Source: PALSA-555 sp963731625 (GTDB lineage Bacteria; Actinomycetota; Acidimicrobiia; IMCC26256; PALSA-555). From it: DNA of 64,000 nt. The stretch spans positions 806,001 through 870,000 of the forward strand of contig CAVSWH010000001.1 in NCBI GenBank assembly GCA_963731625.1, in the 5' to 3' direction. A program made the translations under genes and the position numbers. This document shows positions 58,391 to 64,000 of the stretch, in pieces; the first letter of the stretch is position 1; each line of letters begins with the position of its first letter. The notes below the pieces were generated by a model that saw nothing but the letters and a program-made list of their open reading frames with translations, had not been told where the DNA came from and did not search any database.

Positions 58391-58846
58391 ATGACCAGGG
58401 TCCAGTTGGCGCTGAACGTCAGCGATCTCGAGGCGGCGGTGGCGTTCTACTCGAAGCTCTTCGACGCGCCGCCCGCCAAACGTCGTCCCGGCTACGCGAA
58501 CTTCGCCATCGAGGAGCCCCCCTTGAAGCTCGTGTTGGTCGAGGGGCAGGGTGCGCCCGGCACGCTGAACCACCTCGGCGTCGAGGTGCCCAGCACCGAT
58601 GACGTCCACGCCACGCAGCGTCGGCTCGCGGCAACGGGTCTCGCCACGGCCACCGAGGACGAGGTCGAGTGCTGCTACGCCCTCCAAGACAAGGTGTGGG
58701 TCGACGCCCCCGACGGGGAGCCGTGGGAGGTCTACACGGTCCTCGAGGACATCGAGATGGCGCCCGGGGACCTGCGCAGCGTCGAGCCCGCCGCCGATGC
58801 CGCGTGCTGTTCGTCGGCACCGGAGTCGGCGGCGCGGTGTTGCTGA
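58391..58846 (+). CDS. arsI: ArsI/CadI family metalloenzyme (C-As lyase-like)
   Basis: The 151-residue vicinal-oxygen-chelate protein should cleave the C-As bond of trivalent organoarsenicals with Fe(II) and O2. Expected metal ligands are Q5, H61 and E113 (in DAPDGEPWEVYTV). The As-binding vicinal pair is C94-C95 (ECCYA). An extra C-terminal tail carries C139-C140 and C150-C151. ArsI acts on methylarsenite, so a methylarsenical source such as an ArsM-like enzyme would make sense nearby. It overlaps the aquaporin gene start. Confidence 0.88.
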   Translation: MTRVQLALNVSDLEAAVAFYSKLFDAPPAKRRPGYANFAIEEPPLKLVLVEGQGAPGTLNHLGVEVPSTDDVHATQRRLAATGLATATEDEVECCYALQDKVWVDAPDGEPWEVYTVLEDIEMAPGDLRSVEPAADAACCSSAPESAARCC

Positions 58847-59565
58847 CGAGCAGGCTGGATCGCGAGCTCGCGCGCCGGCTGACCGCGGAAGGCCTCGGCA
58901 CCGCGTTCCTCGTCGCGATCGTCATCGGCTCCGGTATCGCGGCGCAGCGGCTCTCGCCCGGCCAGACGGGCCTCCAGCTGTTCATCAACGCCGTGATCAC
59001 CGGCGCCGGGCTCGTGGCCTTGATCCTCGCCTTCGGACCCATCTCGGGTGGCCATTTCAACCCGGTTGTCACGATGGCGGACCGGATCTTGGGCGGCATC
59101 TCGACGAGCAGCGCGCTGGCCTACGCAGCCGTCCAGGTGCTCGGGGCGTGCGTCGGCGCGATGGTCGCCAACTTGATGTTCAACCTCCCGGCCGTGACGC
59201 TCTCCACCCACAGCCGGTCATCGAGCGGGCTGCTGCTCGGCGAGTTCGTCGCCACCTTCGGACTGATACTGGTGATCCTCGGCGTGGTTCGATCCGGTCG
59301 CTCCGCAGTCGTGGCTTTCGCCGTCGGCGGCTACATCACCGCGGCGTACTGGTTCACCTCCTCGACCAGCTTCGCGAACCCGGCGGTCACGATCGGGCGG
59401 ACGTTGAGCAACACGTTCGCCGGCATTGCACCCGCGAGCGCGCCCGCGTTCATCGTCATGCAGGTGCTCGGGGGCCTGGCCGCCGTCGCGCTCGCCCGGT
59501 TGCTGTTCCCGTCCGTGCCCGCCGACGCAGTCGTCGTCCCGCACGACGCCGTCGAGCCCGACTGA
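58837..59565 (+). CDS. MIP family aquaporin/aquaglyceroporin (AqpS-like)
   Basis: From GTG 58837 this encodes 242 residues with six membrane segments and two half-helix motifs, NPV at 75-77 (GGHFNPVVT) and NPA at 181-183 with R188 of the selectivity filter. In ars operons such channels let As(III) formed by ArsC leave the cell down its gradient. Its place between arsI and arsC supports that role, and no ArsB or Acr3 pump is in the window. GTG 58804 is an alternative start. arsI overlaps by 10 bases. Confidence 0.85.
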   Translation: MLLTSRLDRELARRLTAEGLGTAFLVAIVIGSGIAAQRLSPGQTGLQLFINAVITGAGLVALILAFGPISGGHFNPVVTMADRILGGISTSSALAYAAVQVLGACVGAMVANLMFNLPAVTLSTHSRSSSGLLLGEFVATFGLILVILGVVRSGRSAVVAFAVGGYITAAYWFTSSTSFANPAVTIGRTLSNTFAGIAPASAPAFIVMQVLGGLAAVALARLLFPSVPADAVVVPHDAVEPD

Positions 59566-59576
59566 TCGGAGCCACC

Positions 59577-60218
59577 ATGACCCAGACCGGACCGACGGTC
59601 GAGCAGCACCTCGCGTTGCGAACCGCCGCCGAGCGGATTGCCCGCGAGTTCTCGGGCGTGTTCGGCAAGGAGACCATCGAGCTGTTCCTCACCACCAGCT
59701 GGGACCAGCTCGCGAAGTCGGCCACGACGACCAACTTCCTGCCCGTCTTGGCGGAGCGCTTCGCCCGTGAGCGCCTGCAGGCGCTGGCCCGCGTCGAAGG
59801 CAAGTCCGACACCGGGGTGCCCACCGTGCTGTTCTTGTGCGTCCACAACGCGGGGCGCAGCCAGATGGCGCTCGGCTGGTTCCGCCGGCTGGCTGGCGAC
59901 CGGGCCGTTGCGTGGTCGGGCGGCTCGGAGCCCACGAGCCAGATCAATCCGGCGGCCATCGAGGCAATGGCGGAAGTCGGCATCGACATCGCCGATGAGT
60001 TCCCCAAGCCGTGGACCGACGAGATCCTGCGCGCCGCCGACGTCGTGATCACGATGGGCTGCGGCGACGCCTGCCCGATCTTCCCCGGCAAGCGCTACGA
60101 AGACTGGGAGCTCGACGATCCCGCCGGCCAGGAGCTCGCCGCCGTCCGGCACATCCGAGACGAGATCGGGCAGCGGATCCGTACCCTCCTCATTGAGCTG
60201 TCCGTGCCGGCAGCGTGA
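59577..60218 (+). CDS. arsC: Arsenate reductase, LMW-phosphatase type with N-terminal helical domain
   Basis: The 213-residue protein has an N-terminal three-helix dimerisation domain (about 8-75). An LMW protein tyrosine phosphatase-like domain follows, with the P-loop LCVHNAGRSQMA (C88, R94). Further Cys residues C162 and C166 lie in MGCGDACP, and the catalytic Asp is D181 in ELDDPAG. This fused layout is typical of actinobacterial arsenate reductases that use mycothiol/mycoredoxin or thioredoxin. It makes As(III) from As(V). The gene starts 11 bases after the aquaporin stop and overlaps the dioxygenase gene by four bases. Confidence 0.92.
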   Translation: MTQTGPTVEQHLALRTAAERIAREFSGVFGKETIELFLTTSWDQLAKSATTTNFLPVLAERFARERLQALARVEGKSDTGVPTVLFLCVHNAGRSQMALGWFRRLAGDRAVAWSGGSEPTSQINPAAIEAMAEVGIDIADEFPKPWTDEILRAADVVITMGCGDACPIFPGKRYEDWELDDPAGQELAAVRHIRDEIGQRIRTLLIELSVPAA

Positions 60219-61216
60219 GCCAGCGCCGCGTCATCGAGTCCGGCGCGGTGTGGACCGCCGCCGATGTCCGCGACCCTCGCGCGTGGACCGACGAGCTCGA
60301 TGCGGACGCCGTGGCGGTGCTGCACGCCGCGGTGCGCCACGCGCGCCGTCGCGGTGCCGACCCGATGACCGTGACCCAAGCGGACTTCCCGCTCGGCGCG
60401 CTCGAGGACCGCGTCGCGGCGTGGAAGCGCGACCTCACGCGCGGACGTGGCTTCGTGCTCGTGCGCGGCTTTCCTGTCGCCGAGCTGTGCCCCTTCGACG
60501 TCGAGCTCGCCTATATGGGGCTCGGCACGCACCTGGGCGCGCCGGTGAGCCAGGACGCCGTCGGGACCACGCTGGGCCACGTCGTCGACGAGCGGGTCAC
60601 GCGCACGGGACCGGAGATCCGGCTGTACCGGACGAACCAGCGACAGGACTTCCACACCGACGGCGCGGACGTCATCGGTCTGCTGTGTCTGCATGCCGCC
60701 CGGCGCGGTGGTGAGAGCCGCATCGTGAGCGCCGCCGCGGTCTACAACGAGCTGCTGCGCCGGGATCCCGGGCTCGTCGACACGCTGTATGACCCGATGC
60801 CCTGGGACCGCAACGGCGAGGAGCGGCCGGATGAGCCGCCGTTCTATCTGTTGCCCGTCCTCAACGACGTCGACGGGCGTCCGCGCTTCTTCTATATCGG
60901 TTGGTACATCCGCGACTCGCAACGCCATGCCGGCGCGCCGCGGCTCACGACCGGGCAGCGCGCCGCAATGGACGCGATCGAGTCGATTGCGAACGATCCG
61001 ATGTTCCATGTCGAGATGGACTTCCGGCCCGGCGACGTCCAATGGCTCAACAACTCGGTCATCCTGCACGCCCGCGAGGCGTACGAGGACGACCCCGATC
61101 CGACCAAGCGGCGCCACCTCCTGCGGCTGTGGCTGCGGGCCCACGACTTCGCCGCCGTCGAGGACACCCTCCGCGCGGGCATCCCAAGTCGGCAGGTGGG
61201 TTGCGCGGGCGGGTAG
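60215..61216 (+). CDS. TauD/TfdA family Fe(II)/2-oxoglutarate dioxygenase
   Basis: A 333-residue oxygenase with the iron triad H147, D149 (FHTDGADV) and distal H285 (NNSVILHARE). Arg residues in RRHLLRLWLR would hold 2-oxoglutarate. It would hydroxylate an organic substrate, often releasing a heteroatom group from a sulfonate or aromatic ether. GTG 60215 lies inside the arsC stop, so it is translated with the arsenic genes. Activity on an organoarsenical is a tempting inference from position only. Many TauD relatives have unrelated roles. Confidence 0.85.
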   Translation: MSQRRVIESGAVWTAADVRDPRAWTDELDADAVAVLHAAVRHARRRGADPMTVTQADFPLGALEDRVAAWKRDLTRGRGFVLVRGFPVAELCPFDVELAYMGLGTHLGAPVSQDAVGTTLGHVVDERVTRTGPEIRLYRTNQRQDFHTDGADVIGLLCLHAARRGGESRIVSAAAVYNELLRRDPGLVDTLYDPMPWDRNGEERPDEPPFYLLPVLNDVDGRPRFFYIGWYIRDSQRHAGAPRLTTGQRAAMDAIESIANDPMFHVEMDFRPGDVQWLNNSVILHAREAYEDDPDPTKRRHLLRLWLRAHDFAAVEDTLRAGIPSRQVGCAGG

Positions 61217-61259
61217 ACGACCTGCTGGACTGAGTCGGTCGCTGCTCCCGGGAGGCTCG

Positions 61260-61763
61260 ATGCCACGCTGGCTCACCGTCGTCGAGGCGCTGGAGGTGCC
61301 GTGCCCGCCGGCTGAGATGCTCCCCGCGATCTGGGATATCCAGAACGTCCAGCACGTGGAGCGCAAGGCCGACACGGTGACCGTGCACCCGGATGGGAAT
61401 AGTGGCGGCACCTACGACGTCGAGGGCCACTTCGCCCGCGTGCCGTGGCGGGGGCGCTTCGACTACGAGCTCCACCCGACCGGCTTTCACAGCCGCGACG
61501 CCGACGTGCCCCGGGACCGGGCCACCGTGGAGGGCGGGTTCGTGGTCACGCCGCTCGGGATCGAGCAGTGCACCGTGATCCACTACGAGCAGTACGTGCT
61601 CTCACCGTGGCTCGCGCCGTTCGCTCCGCTCGTGCAGCGGTACCTGCGCCACAGCATGCGGCGCGAGCTGCGCGACCTTCGCCGCATGGTGACCGGCTCG
61701 GCCGCGGGTGCGCCGGCACCGCGCCGCACCCGCACCGGGACGGTGGGGCTCAAGCGGGCTTGA
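61260..61763 (+). CDS. SRPBCC (START-like) family protein
   Basis: This 167-residue protein has the polyketide-cyclase/START-like fold that binds hydrophobic ligands. The opening strand and helix are VVEALEVPCPPAEMLPAIWDIQNVQHVERKA, followed by beta-strands and a long C-terminal helix (residues about 125-145) and a basic tail. ATG 61260 follows ggagg (61251-61255). It comes 43 bases after the dioxygenase and may be the last gene of that operon. The ligand is unknown. Confidence 0.75.
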   Translation: MPRWLTVVEALEVPCPPAEMLPAIWDIQNVQHVERKADTVTVHPDGNSGGTYDVEGHFARVPWRGRFDYELHPTGFHSRDADVPRDRATVEGGFVVTPLGIEQCTVIHYEQYVLSPWLAPFAPLVQRYLRHSMRRELRDLRRMVTGSAAGAPAPRRTRTGTVGLKRA

Positions 61764-62385
61764 CGCCGGCGAGGAGCGCCAGCTCCCGCCACTTCCAGTG
61801 ACAGTCGACCTGCTCGAAGCCCAGCTCGCGGAGCCACGCGAGCTGGGTGTGGACGTCGAGCAGCTTGTTGGACGGGTCGTCGTGCTCGATGGAGCTGCCG
61901 AGCGCCCGGAGGAACGCCTCGTGGAGCTCGGGGGTCGGCGAGGCAACGTGCTCGAGGTTGCAGAACACCCCGCCGGGCTCGAGGCGGTCGGAGATCTCGC
62001 CGTAGAGGGTGCGCTTGCGTGCGTCCTCGACGTGGTGGATCGCGAACGAGGACACGACGGCGTCGAAGGTCCCCCACGCCGCGGGGAGCGGGTCGTCGAG
62101 GTCGTGCGCCACCACCGTGACGGCCGGGTCGTCGGCGTAGCGGGCGCGGGCACGCCCGAGCATCTCGGCCGAGAAGTCCACGGCGACGCCCTCGCCGGCG
62201 GGGTGGGCGTCCCGCACCCGGGCGAGCAGCTCCCCGTCGCCGGTGCCGAGGTCGAGCACCCGCCGGGGCGCGGCCGGCAGGAACTCCAGCAGCGCGGCGT
62301 AGCCGTCGAGGCGGTGCGGGAGGTCCTTACGCCGCGCCAGGTAGTCGCGGGCGTGCTCGGCCTCGGACCACAAGTTGACCGTCAT
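61750..62385 (-). CDS. Class I SAM-dependent methyltransferase
   Basis: The 211-residue enzyme has motif I VLDLGTGDGELL at 43-54, the acidic loop AVDFSAEM, and the SSFAIHHVEDARK block common in UbiE-like methyltransferases. LEPGGVFCNLEHV follows. The substrate is unknown. ATG 62385 overlaps the leuA stop (ATGA), so it is translated after leuA, but a role in leucine synthesis is not known. It overlaps the convergent SRPBCC gene by 14 bases. Confidence 0.85.
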   Translation of the reverse strand: MTVNLWSEAEHARDYLARRKDLPHRLDGYAALLEFLPAAPRRVLDLGTGDGELLARVRDAHPAGEGVAVDFSAEMLGRARARYADDPAVTVVAHDLDDPLPAAWGTFDAVVSSFAIHHVEDARKRTLYGEISDRLEPGGVFCNLEHVASPTPELHEAFLRALGSSIEHDDPSNKLLDVHTQLAWLRELGFEQVDCHWKWRELALLAGVKPA

Positions 62386-63923
62386 GGCCCGACCGTCCGC
62401 TCCCGAGGCCGCGCGTCACGCAGGCGGACGAGCTTGTTCACCGCGTTGAGGTAGGCCCGGGCCGAGGCCTCGACGACGTCGGTGGCGAGTCCCCGCCCGG
62501 ACGCCTTGTGGCTGTCCACCGCGAGCTGGATGACGACGTCGCCGAGCGCGTCGCCGCCGCCCGTCACCGACGACACCTTGAAGTCGACGACGGAGCCGTG
62601 CACGCCGGTCGCCTCGCTGATCGCCGCGATCGCCGCGTCGATCATGCCGTTGCCGTCGCCGTGACCCTCGACCTTCGTGTCGCCGTCGGTCAGCACGACC
62701 GTGGCCGTCGGCGTCGCCTGGGTCCCACCGTGGACGTCCAGGCTGGCGATGCCGTACCGGTGGACCGCGGCGGTGCCGAGCTCCTCGGCGACGATCGCCT
62801 CGAGGTCGGCCTCGGTGAGCTGCACCTTGCGGTCGGCCAGCTCCTTGAACCGCACGAAGGCCTGGTTCAAGGCGTCACCTTGGAGGCGCAGGCCCATCTT
62901 CTCGAGCGTGTCGGCGAACGCGTGGCGCCCGGAGTGCTTGCCCAGCACGATCTGCGCGGCCTCCTGCCCGACCGTCGACGCCTCGATGATCTCGTAGGTC
63001 TCGCGGTCCTCGAGCACGCCGTGCTGGTGGATGCCGGCCTCATGGGCGAACGCGTTCCGGCCGACGACCGCCTTGTTGTACTGGACGGGGTAGCCGGTGA
63101 GACGGGACACGACCCGCGAGGTGCGGGCCAGCTCCTCGGTGCGGACGCTCGTCTCGATGTCACCGAAGTAGTCGGGGCGGGTGCGGACCGCCATCACGAT
63201 CTCCTCCAGCGCGGCGTTGCCGGCCCGCTCCCCCAGCCCGTTGATGGCGCACTCGACCTGGCGGGCGCCGGCCCGCACCCCGGCGAGCGAGTTCGCGACG
63301 GCCAGCCCCAAGTCGTTGTGGCAGTGGGTCGACACGACGAAGTCGCCCCGCACCGTCTCGAGGATGTGCGCGATGAGCGCGCCGAACTCCTCGGGCACGC
63401 CGTAGCCGACGGTGTCGGGGATGTTCAGGGTCGTCGCGCCCTGGTCGACGGCCGCCTGCAGGACGTCGCACATGAAGTCGACGTCGGAGCGGCTCCCGTC
63501 CTCGGGCGAGAACTCGACGTCCTCGCAGTAGGAGCGGGCCCGGCCCACACCGGCGACGATCTCGGCTCGCACCTGGTCCTCGGTCATCCGCAGCTTCTTC
63601 TTCATGTGGATCGGCGACGTCGCGATGAACACGTGGATGCGCGGGCGCTCGGCGTGGCGGACGGCCTCCCAGGCCCGGTCGATGTCCTCGAAGCCGGTCC
63701 GCGACAAGGCGGTGATGACCGGCCCGCGCACCGCCGTGGCGACCGCCTCGACGGCTTCGAAGTCGCCGGTGCTCGCGATCGGGAACCCGGCCTCGATGAT
63801 GTCGACCCCGAGGCGCGCCAACTGCTCGGCAACCTCGAGCTTCTCGGCGACGTCGAGCGAGATGCCCGGCGACTGCTCGCCGTCCCGCAGCGTCGTGTCG
63901 AAGATCCGCAGATGGTCGGTCAT
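62382..63923 (-). CDS. leuA: 2-isopropylmalate synthase
   Basis: The 513-residue enzyme condenses 2-oxoisovalerate with acetyl-CoA, the first step of leucine synthesis. The barrel begins FDTTLRDGEQSPGISLDVAEK and contains STHCHNDLGLAVANSLAGV (metal histidines) and NGLGERAGNAALEEIVMAV. The C-terminal regulatory domain (about 380-500) carries GGTQATPTATV and should bind leucine for feedback. Its RDGEQSPG separates it from CimA at 43636. aggag precedes ATG 63923, and a U-tailed terminator lies 36 bases further upstream. Confidence 0.95.
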   Translation of the reverse strand: MTDHLRIFDTTLRDGEQSPGISLDVAEKLEVAEQLARLGVDIIEAGFPIASTGDFEAVEAVATAVRGPVITALSRTGFEDIDRAWEAVRHAERPRIHVFIATSPIHMKKKLRMTEDQVRAEIVAGVGRARSYCEDVEFSPEDGSRSDVDFMCDVLQAAVDQGATTLNIPDTVGYGVPEEFGALIAHILETVRGDFVVSTHCHNDLGLAVANSLAGVRAGARQVECAINGLGERAGNAALEEIVMAVRTRPDYFGDIETSVRTEELARTSRVVSRLTGYPVQYNKAVVGRNAFAHEAGIHQHGVLEDRETYEIIEASTVGQEAAQIVLGKHSGRHAFADTLEKMGLRLQGDALNQAFVRFKELADRKVQLTEADLEAIVAEELGTAAVHRYGIASLDVHGGTQATPTATVVLTDGDTKVEGHGDGNGMIDAAIAAISEATGVHGSVVDFKVSSVTGGGDALGDVVIQLAVDSHKASGRGLATDVVEASARAYLNAVNKLVRLRDARPRERTVGP

Positions 63924-63958
63924 GGCTGGCTCCTGTCGTCCTGCCTGCTTGGCACACG

Positions 63959-63990
63959 AAAAACCTCCTCGGCCCGAAGGCACGAGGAGG
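63959..63990 (-). terminator. Terminator/attenuator in front of leuA
   Basis: On the minus strand CCTCCTCG pairs with CGAGGAGG around a TTCG-capped inner stem, followed by TTTTT (63963-63959). It lies within the leuA leader, 36 bases before the ATG. The leader peptide or other sensor would be beyond the window edge. Confidence 0.8.
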
Positions 63991-64000
63991 CGTCCGCGAG

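Overview
The window looks like chromosomal DNA of a high-GC actinobacterium, probably an acidimicrobiial or related lineage (inference). The evidence is mycothiol chemistry (an Mca-like amidase, a TIGR03086 protein, a mycothiol-type ArsC), coenzyme F420 chemistry (CofC, a Ddn-like protein), actinobacterial LexA boxes of the form CGAAC-N4-GTTCG, and many apparently leaderless genes with a TANNNT -10 element placed 6-9 nt before the start codon. No insertion sequence, prophage, integrase or CRISPR array was seen. This is dense core and accessory chromosome with short intergenic gaps.

Layout. 0-5.4 kb: quinone oxidoreductase, lipoprotein, thiolase, ChbG-like deacetylase, SCP2 protein, Mca-like amidase. 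5.4-14.2 kb: TAP-like hydrolase, class III adenylate cyclase, acyl-CoA dehydrogenase, VIT-family transporter, DUF2142 membrane protein, CtpE-like P-type ATPase. 14.2-22 kb: SOS mutagenesis genes dnaE2 and imuA-imuB, each with its own LexA box, around a fatty acid hydroxylase, a TetR regulator and a Ddn-like protein. 22-30.7 kb: small enzymes, rnhB, a secreted beta-helix protein, a sugar isomerase, a HAD phosphatase and a GH38 alpha-mannosidase. 30.7-36 kb: a tightly overlapping operon plsC-gpsA-unknown-adenylate cyclase, divergent from cofC and a PIG-L deacetylase. 36-41.7 kb: an HU protein with a separate H1-like basic protein, gltX followed by tRNA-Gln and tRNA-Glu, a membrane protein and a diguanylate cyclase.

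41.8-55.2 kb: acyl-CoA dehydrogenase, then the leuB-ilvE-cimA operon. Upstream of leuB is a complete-looking attenuator: a promoter, an 11-residue leader peptide containing Ile-Ile-Val-Ile, a hairpin, and a terminator with a U tract. CimA plus LeuB, LeuC/LeuD (52.5-54.5 kb) and IlvE would give isoleucine through citramalate. leuA at the right edge also has a terminator in front of it. greA, a DUF429 protein and hydantoinase subunits HyuA/HyuB lie between.

55.6-62.4 kb holds the most unusual block. A large radical SAM protein resembling the archaeal tetraether-lipid synthase family (Tes/MJ0619, COG1964) is translationally coupled (ATGA) to a cysteine-rich methyltransferase. Beside it is an arsenic cluster: arsR divergent from arsI-aquaporin-arsC, with a TauD-type dioxygenase overlapping arsC.

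Five genes (DUF2142, imuA, GH38, leuB, DUF429) are each interrupted by a single-base frameshift. Four are repaired by adding one G to a G run, which points to consensus sequence errors more than to real decay.
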